A stretch of 64,000 bases of DNA from Pandoraea oxalativorans (GTDB lineage: Bacteria > Pseudomonadota > Gammaproteobacteria > Burkholderiales > Burkholderiaceae): positions 2,046,001 to 2,110,000 of the forward strand of contig NZ_CP011253.3 in NCBI RefSeq assembly GCF_000972785.3, in the 5' to 3' direction. The position numbers were made by a program, and so were the translations under genes. The notes beneath the pieces were generated by a model. That model did no database searches. It had not been told where the DNA came from and saw only the letters and a program-made list of their open reading frames with translations. Below are positions 8,861 through 18,210 of the stretch, one piece after another (within the stretch, counting starts at the first letter, position 1; every line of letters begins with the position of its first letter).

Positions 8861-10264
8861 ATGGATTCACTCCGTGTCTACAACTCGCTCGCGCGAGATA
8901 AACAGCCGTTCGCACCCCTCGTTCCCGGCGAAGTTCGCATGTATGTCTGTGGGATGACGGTGTACGACTACTGTCACATTGGTCATGCGCGCGTGATGGT
9001 GGTGTTCGACATGGTGCAGCGCTGGTTGCGCACGCTCGGCTATCGCGTGACGTACGTGCGCAACATTACGGATATCGACGACAAGATCATCAAGCGCGCG
9101 GTCGAGAACGGCGAAACCATGCGCGACCTGACCACGCGTTTCATTGCTGCGATGCACGAAGACGCCGATGCGCTCGGCGTTCAGCGTCCCGACCATGAGC
9201 CGCGTGCGACCGACTTCATTGCGCAAATGGTCGACATGATCGGCACGTTGCAACGCAACGGCTATGCCTATCAGGCCGAAGACGGCGACGTGAACTATGC
9301 CGTGCGCAAGTTCTCGACGTACGGCCAGTTATCGGGCAAGTCCATCGAAGACCTGCGCGCGGGCGAGCGCGTGGCGGCCAACACGGCAAAGCAGGATCCG
9401 CTCGACTTCGTGTTGTGGAAGCGCGCGAAGGACACCGAGCCGGAAGAGTCGAAGTGGGCGTCGCCGTGGGGCGCTGGCCGTCCTGGCTGGCACATCGAGT
9501 GCTCGGCCATGAGCTGCCAGTTGCTCGGCAACCATTTCGACATTCACGGTGGCGGCGCGGATCTGCAATTCCCCCATCACGAAAATGAGATCGCGCAGAG
9601 CGAAGGGGCGACGGGCGAGACGTTCGTCAATTACTGGATGCACAACGGCTTCGTGCGCGTGGACAACGAGAAGATGTCCAAGTCGCTCGGCAACTTCTTC
9701 ACCATTCGTGAAGTGCTGGCGAAGTTCGACGCGGAAGTCGTGCGCTTCTTCATCTTGCGCGCCCAGTATCGCAGCCCGCTCAACTACAGCGATGCCCATC
9801 TGGACGATGCGCGCGGCGGTCTGACGCGGCTGTACACGGCGCTCAAGGATGCGGCGGGCGACGGTGCGCCGCTGGACTGGAGCGAGCCGTTCGCGCAGCG
9901 ATTTGCCGCGGCGATGAACGACGACTTCAACACGCCGGTCGCCATCGCCGTGCTCTTCGAGCTGGCGGGTGAAATCAACAAGCAGCGCAATCCTGTGCTG
10001 GTGCGTCAGTTGCAGGGGCTGGCGGCGACGCTGGGCCTGCTCGGCCGCGATCCGCAGTCGTTCCTGCAAGGGGCGACGGGTGGCGAGGATGCGGGTGATG
10101 GAGACGCGTTGCGTGCTTCGGTCGAGGCGCGTATCGAAGCGCGTGCCCAGGCCAAGCGTGATCGTAATTTTGCGGAAGCCGATCGTATTCGTGCCGAATT
10201 GCTGGCCGAAGGGGTCGTGCTGGAAGACCGTCCCGGAGGCGCCACCGAATGGCGTCGTGCCTGA
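8861..10264 (+). CDS. cysS: Cysteine--tRNA ligase
   Basis: CysS charges tRNA-Cys. The 467-aa protein has the Zn-binding cysteine in [17 protein letters not shown] (which also contains the HIGH motif), HIECSAMS, the zinc/ATP-site [15 protein letters not shown], and EKMSKSLGN. The frame is open 69 codons further upstream, but [12 protein letters not shown] at 8861 is the family start. The next gene begins 26 bp downstream, which suggests cotranscription with the DNA glycosylase. Confidence 0.97.
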   Translation: MDSLRVYNSLARDKQPFAPLVPGEVRMYVCGMTVYDYCHIGHARVMVVFDMVQRWLRTLGYRVTYVRNITDIDDKIIKRAVENGETMRDLTTRFIAAMHEDADALGVQRPDHEPRATDFIAQMVDMIGTLQRNGYAYQAEDGDVNYAVRKFSTYGQLSGKSIEDLRAGERVAANTAKQDPLDFVLWKRAKDTEPEESKWASPWGAGRPGWHIECSAMSCQLLGNHFDIHGGGADLQFPHHENEIAQSEGATGETFVNYWMHNGFVRVDNEKMSKSLGNFFTIREVLAKFDAEVVRFFILRAQYRSPLNYSDAHLDDARGGLTRLYTALKDAAGDGAPLDWSEPFAQRFAAAMNDDFNTPVAIAVLFELAGEINKQRNPVLVRQLQGLAATLGLLGRDPQSFLQGATGGEDAGDGDALRASVEARIEARAQAKRDRNFAEADRIRAELLAEGVVLEDRPGGATEWRRA

Positions 10265-10290
10265 GCGCGACGCATCGAGGCAAAACACTC

Positions 10291-11451
10291 ATGGTGACTC
10301 GTAAATCCGTAGCCGCGAAGGTCCCAACCGGGACCCCGTCGGCGAAGCGTTCGGCAAAAGGTTCGACGACGGCGAAGCCGGTGTCGGCATCGGTCGACGG
10401 CGCGCGTCGCAGTCCGCTGAAGTCGACCGGCTCGATCGCATCCGCGACGCGAACGACGGCCATCAAGCCGACAACCAAGCCGACAGGCAAGCCAGCGGCG
10501 AGCAAGACCGCCAAGGCGCCTGCGAAGACGTCCGGCGTGGGTGCAGCCCGCAAGGCGTCGGTGTCGAAGGCCGGGAAGGTGGAGAAGGTTGCGAAGGCCG
10601 GACCCGTCGTGGCAAAGAAGGCGGCTTCGAAGCTGCCGGTGAAGACGCCTGTGAAGCCGTCGCGCAAGACCGCCGTGAAACCGGACGCGTCCAGCGCTGC
10701 CACTACGCGGCGCGTTATCGCCAAGCGCGACGGTGAGACGCGCATCGTTACGCCGGAGATCGAACGTCTCGAACATGAGGTAGTCGAGCAGGCGGTGACG
10801 GGCGTAGTGCCTTTGCCGGTTGCGCCCGACGCAACACGTCCCGACTTCTGGGATCAGGCGTGCGCCGATCTCATGAGGCGCGACCGGATTCTCAAGAAGC
10901 TGATTCCTCAGTTTGGCCCCGCGCATCTGACCGGACGTGGCGAGCCGTTCGTCACCCTCGCGCGCTCGATCGTCGGGCAGCAGATTTCCGTGAAGGCGGC
11001 GCAGGCGGTGTGGGATCGTGTCGTGGCGATTTGCCCGAAGCTTTCGCCGTCGCAGTTCATCAAGGCGGGGCACGATGCGCTCGCCGGCTGTGGGCTGTCG
11101 CGTCGCAAGGCCGAGTACATTCTCGATCTGGCGACGCATTTCAAGTCCGGCGCCTTGCACGTGGATGCGTGGGCAAGCATGGACGACGAGGCGGTCATTG
11201 CCGAACTGACCGGTATCCGTGGGATTGGCCGGTGGACGGCGGAAATGTTCCTCATGTTCAACCTGCTGCGTCCCGACGTTCTGCCGCTCGACGATGTCGG
11301 GCTTATCAACGCCATCAGCGTCAACTATTTCAGCGGCGAGCCTGTCACGCGAAGCGAAGCACGCGAAGTCGCTGCCAACTGGGAGCCCTGGCGCTCCGTC
11401 GCCACGTGGTACATGTGGCGGAGTCTCGAACCAGTGCCGGTCGAATATTGA
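10291..11451 (+). CDS. AlkA-type DNA-3-methyladenine glycosylase with histone-H1-like N-terminal tail
   Basis: A base-excision repair glycosylase of the HhH-GPD superfamily. From about residue 183 (RPDFW) the protein looks like AlkA/MAG: TLARSIVGQQISVKAA, the helix-hairpin-helix LTGIRGIGRWTAEMFL, and LPLDDVGL with the catalytic Asp near residue 335. It should remove alkylated purines. The first ~145 residues are quite different: Lys, Ala, Thr and Pro-rich with AKP/KTP-type units, like bacterial histone-H1 (AlgP/HctB) tails. This basic tail probably binds DNA nonspecifically. It is 386 aa in all and follows cysS closely. Confidence 0.85.
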   Translation: MVTRKSVAAKVPTGTPSAKRSAKGSTTAKPVSASVDGARRSPLKSTGSIASATRTTAIKPTTKPTGKPAASKTAKAPAKTSGVGAARKASVSKAGKVEKVAKAGPVVAKKAASKLPVKTPVKPSRKTAVKPDASSAATTRRVIAKRDGETRIVTPEIERLEHEVVEQAVTGVVPLPVAPDATRPDFWDQACADLMRRDRILKKLIPQFGPAHLTGRGEPFVTLARSIVGQQISVKAAQAVWDRVVAICPKLSPSQFIKAGHDALAGCGLSRRKAEYILDLATHFKSGALHVDAWASMDDEAVIAELTGIRGIGRWTAEMFLMFNLLRPDVLPLDDVGLINAISVNYFSGEPVTRSEAREVAANWEPWRSVATWYMWRSLEPVPVEY

Positions 11452-11628
11452 TCGATACCGATCATTTACGGTTTCTATAGACGTGAGGACGTATAATCCG
11501 CGTCCAATCCGTCTCATCCAGTCATTTTTGACGGCTATTGCGGATCGACGGGCGATGAAAGTTGCCTATCTCATCCGGGTAGACGTTACCGGCGGTACAA
11601 TACGCTGCCGCATTTCCGGGGAAACCTG

Positions 11629-12597
11629 ATGAAGAACACCTTTTTGGATTTTGAACAGCCGATCGCCGAACTCGACGCGAAGATTGAAGAGTTGCGCTTC
11701 GTGCAAGACGATTCAGCCGTCGATATTTCCGAAGAGATCGAGCGCCTCTCCAAGAAGAGCCAGCAGCTCACCAAGGACATTTACGCAAACCTGTCACCGT
11801 GGCAGGTTTCGCAGATCGCACGCCATCCGCAGCGTCCTTATACGCTCGATTACATCCGCGACATCTTCACCGACTTTCATGAGCTTCATGGCGACCGTAC
11901 CTTCTCGGACGATCACGCCATTGTGGGCGGCATGGCTCGCTTTAATGGCCAGGCCTGTATGGTCATCGGTCATCAGAAGGGTCGCGACACCAAAGAGCGC
12001 GCCATGCGCAACTTCGGCATGCCGCGTCCGGAAGGCTATCGCAAGGCCTTGCGCCTGATGAAGATGGCGGAGAAGTTCGGTCTTCCGCTCTTCACGTTCG
12101 TCGACACGCCGGGTGCCTATCCGGGCATCGATGCCGAGGAGCGCGGTCAGTCGGAAGCCATCGGTCACAACCTGTACGCGATGACGGAACTCAGAACGCC
12201 GATCATCACCACGATCATCGGTGAGGGTGGTTCGGGCGGCGCGTTGGCCGTGGCGGTTGCCGATACCGTCATGATGTTGCAGTTCTCGACGTATTCGGTG
12301 ATTTCGCCGGAAGGTTGCGCATCGATTCTTTGGAAGAGCGCGGCGAAGGCCCCTGAGGCTGCCGAGGCGTTGGGCCTGACGGCACATCGTCTGAAGGCGC
12401 TGGGTCTGATCGACAAGATCGTCAACGAGCCGCTGGGTGGCGCGCAACGCGATCCGCTCGGGATGGCCGGTATGCTCAAGCGTGCGCTGGCCGACTCGCT
12501 GCGTCAGTTCCAGGGCATGAGCCATAAGGAACTGCTTGAGCGTCGTTTCGAGCGCCTGATGAGCTATGGCAAATTCAAGGAAGCCGGCGCGAAGTAA
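11629..12597 (+). CDS. accA: Acetyl-CoA carboxylase carboxyltransferase subunit alpha
   Basis: With AccD it transfers the carboxyl group from biotin to acetyl-CoA, giving malonyl-CoA for fatty-acid synthesis. The 322-aa product shows the standard N-terminus ([18 protein letters not shown]), [17 protein letters not shown], the oxyanion motif [10 protein letters not shown] and [11 protein letters not shown]. Length is normal. A TACAAT box at 11596-11601 lies 28 nt before the ATG. The tilS frame begins around its stop codon. Confidence 0.97.
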   Translation: MKNTFLDFEQPIAELDAKIEELRFVQDDSAVDISEEIERLSKKSQQLTKDIYANLSPWQVSQIARHPQRPYTLDYIRDIFTDFHELHGDRTFSDDHAIVGGMARFNGQACMVIGHQKGRDTKERAMRNFGMPRPEGYRKALRLMKMAEKFGLPLFTFVDTPGAYPGIDAEERGQSEAIGHNLYAMTELRTPIITTIIGEGGSGGALAVAVADTVMMLQFSTYSVISPEGCASILWKSAAKAPEAAEALGLTAHRLKALGLIDKIVNEPLGGAQRDPLGMAGMLKRALADSLRQFQGMSHKELLERRFERLMSYGKFKEAGAK

Positions 12598-12631
12598 AGC
12601 GCGTGCCGATGCGTCGTCGCCCGTGGTGGCG

Positions 12632-14173
12632 ATGACGCCGAATCCGATGCCTCATCACGAATCCTCTGCTGCCGCGTTCGCATCTGCCCGATGCGACGCG
12701 GCAGTTGCACATGTGGACGTCGCTTTACGTCTTGCGTTAAGTATTGCACTGACGGCGCACGTCCTGCCCCCTCGCGAAACTGTCTCATCGCCCACGCCAC
12801 GTCTCGCACTCGCGCTCAGTGGCGGCCTCGATTCGATGGTGCTGCTCGATGCATTGGCGCATTGGGTGCAAAAGCGCCGCGAAACCGGGGCGTCGGGCGA
12901 AGCGGTCGAGGCGATGCCGCAGCCGCTGGCCATCCACGTCCATCACGGGCTTTCCGAGCATGCCGACGACTGGCTCGCCGTGTGCGAGCGCGAGGCGCGC
13001 CTGCGTGGATTTGCCTTCGAAGCGCGGCGCGTGAGTGTGCCGACCCATGCGCGACAAGGCATCGAGGGTGCGGCGCGTGCGGCGCGCTACGAAGCGCTCG
13101 CGTCGACCTGTCTGGCGCATAACGTCGGGTGTTTGCTGACGGCGCATCACGCCAACGACCAGGCGGAGACCGTGCTGTTGCAGATGCTGCGCGGTGCCGG
13201 ATTGCCGGGCGTCGCCGCGATGGCATTGGAAGGTGTGTTGCCGGTTGTTGGGCGTGGCTCGGATCGTGTGCGTCTGTTGCGTCCGCTGCTCGACGTGTCG
13301 CGCGAGACCCTGCGTGCGTACGCGAAGGCGCGATCGCTGACGTGGGTCGAGGATCCGTCCAACGAAGACCGTCACTATTTGCGCAATGCGTTGCGTCACG
13401 ACGTGATGCCTGCGATTGCGTCGCACGTGCCTGCTTATCGCGAGACCCTGGCGCGATTTGCGCGTCATGCTGCGCAGGCGCAGACGTTGCTCGACCAATT
13501 GGCGCAGATCGATTTCGAGAGGGCGCGTGCGTCGACTGCGAATGGCGACGAGCGTTTGCAGCGCACGCATTTGCAGGGTCTTGACGCTGCACGTCTGGCG
13601 AACTTGCTGCGTTACTGGGCGGCACGTCGCGGGCTGGCGACGCCACCGGAAGCGCGTCTGGATGAATGGGTGCGTCAGATTCGCGATGCGCAGCCGCAGG
13701 CGTCGCTCGAATTGCCGCATGGTGAAGCGGTGTTGCGTTTGTATCGCGACGAATTGCAGTGGACGGCGATCTACGAGACGGCGGATCCGGACGATGTGGC
13801 GTCCGACGTCGTGTTGCGTTGGGCGGGCGAGCGAGCGTGGCATTTACCCCAGTGGAAGGGCAGTATCGTTTTCACGCCGTTGGGCGACGATGAAGAAGTG
13901 ACGGGAAGCATCGACGAGGGGGTATTGCGCGCATCCGCGTTGGTGGCAAGGGCGAGGATGGGTGGCGAGCGCTGGCGGGAACATGCGCAGGGGCATTCGC
14001 GGTCGCTGAAGCATTGGTATCAGAGTCGGGGTGTTGCGGCGTGGTCGAGAAACGTGCCGATCGTGTGGCAGGGGGGGGCAATTGTTTTCGTCCCGCGGCT
14101 TGGTATCGACGGCGCGGCGCAACGGGAGGCGGGTGGCAAGCGATGGGCGATGGCGTGGCGAGACGAGGCGTGA
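12632..14173 (+). CDS. tilS: tRNA(Ile)-lysidine synthetase
   Basis: TilS attaches lysine to C34 of the tRNA-Ile with anticodon CAU, so that it reads AUA. The N-terminal PP-loop ATPase signature SGGLDSMVLLDAL, then HHGLSEHADDW, AARYEAL and LTAHHANDQAETVLLQ are all present. A middle TilS domain and a C-terminal domain with LKHWYQSRGV follow. The start is uncertain: the frame is open to an ATG at 12566 inside accA, ATG 12632 gives MTPNPMPHHES, and ATG 12647 is also possible; none has a good ribosome site. Confidence 0.9.
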   Translation: MTPNPMPHHESSAAAFASARCDAAVAHVDVALRLALSIALTAHVLPPRETVSSPTPRLALALSGGLDSMVLLDALAHWVQKRRETGASGEAVEAMPQPLAIHVHHGLSEHADDWLAVCEREARLRGFAFEARRVSVPTHARQGIEGAARAARYEALASTCLAHNVGCLLTAHHANDQAETVLLQMLRGAGLPGVAAMALEGVLPVVGRGSDRVRLLRPLLDVSRETLRAYAKARSLTWVEDPSNEDRHYLRNALRHDVMPAIASHVPAYRETLARFARHAAQAQTLLDQLAQIDFERARASTANGDERLQRTHLQGLDAARLANLLRYWAARRGLATPPEARLDEWVRQIRDAQPQASLELPHGEAVLRLYRDELQWTAIYETADPDDVASDVVLRWAGERAWHLPQWKGSIVFTPLGDDEEVTGSIDEGVLRASALVARARMGGERWREHAQGHSRSLKHWYQSRGVAAWSRNVPIVWQGGAIVFVPRLGIDGAAQREAGGKRWAMAWRDEA

Positions 14174-14235
14174 GCCGGTGCGAGCTTCGATAAAAGATAT
14201 GACGAGGTTAGTGGTGGGATCCGGGCGTTTGAGGG

Positions 14236-14303
14236 GCGGGGATTGGTGGCGCCCTGGCGTAGCGACTTTCAGTGGAGCCTAGCCGGGTGCTGCCAATCCC
14301 CGC
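14236..14303. repeat. Inverted repeat with 15-bp arms
   Basis: GCGGGGATTGGTGGC at 14236-14250 and GCTGCCAATCCCCGC at 14289-14303 pair at 13 of 15 positions around a 38-nt loop. It has no T-run, so it is not a typical terminator. It could be a tilS mRNA end structure or a small repetitive element. Confidence 0.6.
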
Positions 14304-14361
14304 GGCCCGGAAGGTAGCGAGGGCTGGGCGGGCGGATGCCGGAGCGAGGGGCCTGAGTGTT

Positions 14362-14388
14362 CCAAGGCCCAAGGCCCAAGGCCCAAGG
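14362..14388 (+). repeat. 7-bp tandem repeat (CCAAGGC)
   Basis: CCAAGGC occurs three times in tandem, followed by a partial CCAAGG. The array is noncoding and looks like a slippage-prone microsatellite. Confidence 0.8.
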
Positions 14389-14632
14389 AAATGGAGCGGA
14401 GCCTGAAGAGAAACGAGCCACCGCCGACTAAAACTTCCGCGAAATTCAGCATAACGTGCTGTCGGATGCGGCTTCGTGGGTTCATCGCAGCGCAATGTGC
14501 GTCAAACCGACGCCAACGCGATACATTCGTGCGATAATCAAAAGTTCCGCGAATCGAAACGTCACCGATATCCATGAAGGGGTATCCGCGCAGGATTCAT
14601 AAACGGTTTTAAATCAATGTGTTAGCAATGTT

Positions 14633-15883
14633 ATGGCTCTGATCGTACACAAATACGGCGGCACGTCGATGGGCTCGGTGGAGCGCATCAAGAACGTCGC
14701 CAAGCGCGTGGCCAAGTGGCATAAGGCCGGTCACAAGATGGTGGTGGTGCCGTCGGCGATGTCCGGCGAGACCAATCGTCTGCTGGGTCTGGCCAAAGAG
14801 ATTTCGGCCAATCCGGATCCGCGCGAACTCGACGCCATTGCCGCCACGGGCGAGCAAGTGAGCGTTGGCCTGCTGGCAATGGCCCTCAAAGAGGCCGGCG
14901 TCGATGCCGTGAGCTACGCCGGCTGGCAAGTACCGATCAAGACCGACAGCGCTTTCACCAAAGCGCGCATTTCGGAAATCGACGACAAGCGCGTCATGGC
15001 CGATCTCGATGCTGGCCGCGTGGTCGTCATCACCGGCTTCCAGGGGATCGATCCGAACGGCAATGTGACCACGCTCGGTCGCGGCGGCTCGGACACCTCG
15101 GCGGTGGCGGTCGCGGCCGCCCTCAAGGCCGACGAGTGCCTGATCTACACCGACGTCGATGGCGTGTACACGACGGACCCGCGTGTGGTCGACGAGGCTC
15201 GCCGTCTCGACAAGGTGACCTTCGAAGAGATGCTGGAAATGGCCAGCCTCGGTTCCAAGGTGCTGCAGATCCGCTCGGTGGAATTCGCTGGCAAGTACCA
15301 AGTCAAGACTCGCGTGTTGTCGAGCCTGACCGACCCGATGATCGCGCTCGACGAAGAAGCGCGCTCGGGCACGCTGATTACTTTTGAGGAAGACGAACAA
15401 ATGGAAAAGGCCATCATCTCGGGTATCGCATTCCAGCGCGACGAGGCCAAGATCACCGTGCGTGGCGTGCCGGATCGCCCGGGCATTGCGTACCAGATTC
15501 TCGGCCCGATCGCCGACGCGAACATCGATGTCGACATGATCATCCAGAACCTGAGCGTCGAGGGTAAGACCGACTTCACGTTCACCGTGCCGCGCGGCGA
15601 CTACCAGCGCGCCATGACGCTGCTGCAAAGCGACGTGCAAGGCCATATCGGTGCGGCCGAAGTCCTCGGCGACCCGAAGGTGTCGAAGGTGTCGATCGTC
15701 GGCGTGGGCATGCGCTCGCACGTGGGTATCGCCAGCAAGGCGTTCCGCACGCTGTCGGAAGAGGGTATCAACATCCAACTGATCTCCACGTCCGAAATCA
15801 AGATCTCGGTGCTGATCGACGAGAAGTACATGGAGCTCGCCGTGCGCGCGCTGCATAAGGCGTTCGAACTCGATCAGGCGTGA
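14633..15883 (+). CDS. lysC: Aspartate kinase
   Basis: It phosphorylates aspartate at the head of the lysine, threonine and methionine pathway. The 416-aa protein has KYGGTSMGS (kinase start), TGEQVSVGLLAMAL, GRGGSDTSAVAVA and TDVDGVYTTDPR, then two ACT domains for feedback inhibition (VRGVPDRPGIAYQI and VSIVGVGMRSHVGIA). This monofunctional alpha/beta form is normal in length. An internal ATG at 15401 with GAGGAAG 7-8 nt upstream would give the ACT-only beta polypeptide MEKAIISGIAF..., as known in Bacillus and Corynebacterium. It is followed by tRNA-Ser. Confidence 0.96.
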   Translation: MALIVHKYGGTSMGSVERIKNVAKRVAKWHKAGHKMVVVPSAMSGETNRLLGLAKEISANPDPRELDAIAATGEQVSVGLLAMALKEAGVDAVSYAGWQVPIKTDSAFTKARISEIDDKRVMADLDAGRVVVITGFQGIDPNGNVTTLGRGGSDTSAVAVAAALKADECLIYTDVDGVYTTDPRVVDEARRLDKVTFEEMLEMASLGSKVLQIRSVEFAGKYQVKTRVLSSLTDPMIALDEEARSGTLITFEEDEQMEKAIISGIAFQRDEAKITVRGVPDRPGIAYQILGPIADANIDVDMIIQNLSVEGKTDFTFTVPRGDYQRAMTLLQSDVQGHIGAAEVLGDPKVSKVSIVGVGMRSHVGIASKAFRTLSEEGINIQLISTSEIKISVLIDEKYMELAVRALHKAFELDQA

Positions 15884-16078
15884 ATCGGCGTAAGTGACGG
15901 TTGACGATCGTAGCGATGGCACGCCGTCGCTTCGGATGGCAAAAAGACGTGCCGCATGTGAGCGTGATGCATGCGGCGCGTAACGGAATTTTCGGGCAGC
16001 GATGCGGGAAAATTCCCGTGTACGTGTCGAGTGCATGACAGGTACGCAAAAAAAGTTGGGTTTCGATGCGGATAATGT

Positions 16079-16107
16079 TTGACGGCATCGAGAACAGCCG
16101 GTAGTAT
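16079..16107 (+). promoter_or_regulatory. Sigma-70 promoter of tRNA-Ser
   Basis: TTGACG at 16079-16084, a 17-bp spacer, then TAGTAT at 16102-16107. Initiation near 16114 leaves about 37 nt of 5' leader before the tRNA. Confidence 0.75.
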
Positions 16108-16150
16108 CACGGTCTCGTTGCATCACCTCCCTGGTGCGACGACAAGTTTG

Positions 16151-16244
16151 GGAGACGTGGCCGAGAGGTCGAAGGCACTCCCCTGCTAAGGGAGCATCTG
16201 GGCCAAAACCTGGATCGAGGGTTCGAATCCCTCCGTCTCCGCCA
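16151..16244 (+). tRNA. serX: tRNA-Ser (anticodon GCU)
   Basis: The acceptor arms GGAGACG and CGTCTCC pair, with discriminator G and an encoded CCA. The anticodon stem CTCCC/GGGAG holds loop CTGCTAA, so the anticodon is GCT, reading AGC and AGU. A long variable arm (class II) and GGTTCGAATCC T-loop are present. It lies between lysC and the FKBP gene. Confidence 0.95.
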
Positions 16245-16261
16245 AGTCGCCTTGGCGGAAC

Positions 16262-16300
16262 ACCCCCGGCTCTTCGCGGAGAGCCGGGGGTTTTTTCTTT
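16262..16300 (+). terminator. Terminator after tRNA-Ser
   Basis: CCCCCGGCTCT and AGAGCCGGGGG form a perfect stem, followed by TTTTTTCTTT. Confidence 0.92.
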
Positions 16301-16365
16301 CCAGAGTTCGCGCGTTGGCGATACCTCGCGCGTCGATATCCTCTCTTCTTCGAGCGAGAACAACC

Positions 16366-16707
16366 ATGTCGACTGTCACTACCGATTCCGGCCTGCAATA
16401 CGAAGACCTGCAAGTGGGCGATGGCGCTGAAGCCACCCCGGGCAAGACCGTGACCGTGCATTACACGGGCTGGCTCACCGACGGCAAGAAATTCGATTCC
16501 AGCAAAGACCGTAACGATCCGTTCGCCTTCGTGCTTGGCGGCGGCATGGTGATTCGCGGTTGGGACGAAGGCGTTGCCGGCATGAAGGTCGGCGGCAAGC
16601 GCAAACTCATTATTCCGGCCGAACTTGGCTACGGTGCACGCGGCGCAGGCGGCGTGATTCCGCCGAACGCCACCCTGGTCTTCGAGGTCGATCTGTTGGA
16701 CGTCTGA
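16366..16707 (+). CDS. FKBP-type peptidyl-prolyl cis-trans isomerase
   Basis: A minimal, single-domain FKBP of 113 aa without a signal peptide, so cytoplasmic. It shows [27 protein letters not shown], the [16 protein letters not shown] active-site region, [17 protein letters not shown] and the closing FEVDLLDV. All the hydrophobic pocket residues of FKBP12-like enzymes appear to be there. The open frame runs back through the terminator and is not used; the ATG at 16366 gives the compact domain. Terminators on both sides make it monocistronic. Confidence 0.93.
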   Translation: MSTVTTDSGLQYEDLQVGDGAEATPGKTVTVHYTGWLTDGKKFDSSKDRNDPFAFVLGGGMVIRGWDEGVAGMKVGGKRKLIIPAELGYGARGAGGVIPPNATLVFEVDLLDV

Positions 16708-16760
16708 AGCATCGAAACGCCGCCCGAACCACACTGAGGCGGCACAGTCGAAGCAACAGA

Positions 16761-16800
16761 CACCCCCGGTGCCTCGCAGGCACCGGGGGTGTTGTCTTTT
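16761..16800. terminator. Terminator after the FKBP gene
   Basis: ACCCCCGGTGCCT with AGGCACCGGGGGT forms a long perfect stem around a 4-nt loop, followed by GTTGTCTTTT. Confidence 0.85.
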
Positions 16801-16862
16801 GGAGTTCAAATACATGTGTGCCGACGTCACGAGCGTGGGTCGCACAAAGGAGCCTTTACGAG

Positions 16863-18113
16863 GTGTCTCACTCTGTAAGTCCGCTGTCCCCCAGGTCGCC
16901 CGTCTCGAGATTCTGGTTTCCCTTTTCGCTGGTGCTTTTCGAGTTCGCGGTCTACATCTCCAACGACATGATCATGCCCGGCATGCCGCTCGTCACGCGC
17001 GAGTTCGGCGCGTCTGCGGAAATGACCACGCTGGCGCTGACCGCCGCCATGCTCGGCAACGCGAGTCTGCAATGGCTGCTGGGCCCGCTCGCCGACCGCT
17101 TCGGTCGCCGTCGTGTGCTGCTTTGTGGCCTTGTCATGTTCATCGTCGCGTGTCTGGCGGTGCATTACGTGCAAACGATGCCGCAGTTCATCGCGCTGCG
17201 CTTTCTGCAAGGTATGGGCTGCTGCTTCGTGCTGACGGTGGGGTACCCGACGGTGCATGAAGCGTTCGAGGAGAAGACCGCCGTGCGTGTGATGGCGCTC
17301 ATGGCGAACGTGTCGCTGCTCTCACCGCTGTTCGGGCCGCTCGCGGGTGCTGCCGTCGTGTCGTTCTGGCCGTGGCGCAGCATTTTCTGGCTGATTGCCA
17401 TCGTCGCGGTGTTCTCGTTCGTCGGGTTGTATCGCACGATGCCCGAGTTGTCGCGTCACGATCGTAACGCGCTGAACGCGAGGCAACTTTGGGCCGGCTA
17501 CAAGCTGCCGCTTTCCAGTGGACGGTTCTGGCGCGGCGCGGTGCTCACGGGGCTGGCGGTGACGCCATTGCTCACGTGGATCGCGCTCGGGCCGGTGTTC
17601 CTGATCGAGCGCGCCGGGCTGTCGCAGATGCAGTACGCCATGCTGCAAGTGCCGGTGTTCGCGGCGCTGATTCTCGGCAACGTGCTGCTCGCGCGTCAGG
17701 TGGGGCGCTGGTCGAACGGGCGTCTGCTGGCGACCGGCGTGGCGGCCATGCTGATCGGTGCGGCAGTGTCGCTCGTCGGCACCGCCATCCTCGCGCCGGG
17801 CTATCCGGCGCTGCTGATCGGCACGACGCTGCACGCGTTCGGCATGGGCATGTGCTACGGCGTGGTGTATCGCCAGTCGCTGTTCGCCGTCGACAGTCCC
17901 AACCGGGCGACGGTCGCAGGCATGCTCAGCATGATCACCATCGTCGTGGCCGTGGCCGTCATCGAAGCGATGAAGTTCGCCTACCTGCATTTCGGCGATG
18001 CCGCGCTGGGCATCGGTGCGATGCTGGCGGCGGCGCTCGTCGCGGTGCTCGCGGCGAATTTCGTCCCGCCGCCGACGCAAGACGCGCTCGCGCAGCCCGC
18101 ACGAAAGGCGTAA
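16863..18113 (+). CDS. mdfA: MdfA-type multidrug MFS exporter
   Basis: A 12-helix major facilitator of 416 aa. The first helix, VLFEFAVYISNDMIMPGM, carries the acidic residue in the EF..YI.NDMI context that marks MdfA/MdtM. It is followed by the loop 2-3 motif A region LLGPLADRFGRR and RFLQGMGCCF in helix 4. Such proteins exchange cationic or neutral drugs for protons at the inner membrane; the substrate here is unknown. The GTG at 16863 is chosen because AAAGGAG lies about 10 nt upstream; the frame continues upstream through the terminator and is not coding. It is monocistronic and convergent with the LpxO gene. Confidence 0.85.
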   Translation: MSHSVSPLSPRSPVSRFWFPFSLVLFEFAVYISNDMIMPGMPLVTREFGASAEMTTLALTAAMLGNASLQWLLGPLADRFGRRRVLLCGLVMFIVACLAVHYVQTMPQFIALRFLQGMGCCFVLTVGYPTVHEAFEEKTAVRVMALMANVSLLSPLFGPLAGAAVVSFWPWRSIFWLIAIVAVFSFVGLYRTMPELSRHDRNALNARQLWAGYKLPLSSGRFWRGAVLTGLAVTPLLTWIALGPVFLIERAGLSQMQYAMLQVPVFAALILGNVLLARQVGRWSNGRLLATGVAAMLIGAAVSLVGTAILAPGYPALLIGTTLHAFGMGMCYGVVYRQSLFAVDSPNRATVAGMLSMITIVVAVAVIEAMKFAYLHFGDAALGIGAMLAAALVAVLAANFVPPPTQDALAQPARKA

Positions 18114-18139
18114 TGCCGACGGTTTCATTCGTCACAATG

Positions 18140-18175
18140 AAAAACGCCAGCGAAGACGATTTCGCTGGCGTTTTT
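18140..18175. terminator. Bidirectional terminator
   Basis: AAAAACGCCAGCGAA, a short loop, TTCGCTGGCGTTTTT: a perfect stem between convergent genes. Confidence 0.92.
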
Positions 18176-18210
18176 CGTGTGGGTGACGGATGCCCCGTCA
18201 ACAACCGCGA

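Larger units (their letters stand above)
14174..14632. other. tilS-lysC intergenic region with inverted and tandem repeats
   Basis: 459 bp with no credible gene. It holds an inverted repeat (14236-14250 with 14289-14303), a 7-bp tandem repeat (14362-14388) and G-rich stretches. GATAAT at 14533-14538 may be a -10 for lysC, which would give a ~90-nt leader. No lysine riboswitch was recognised. Confidence 0.5.

Noticed and set aside
16560..16862. N-terminal extension of the MdfA-type exporter
   Set aside because: The open frame runs through the FKBP gene and its terminator; the GTG at 16863 has a good ribosome site.
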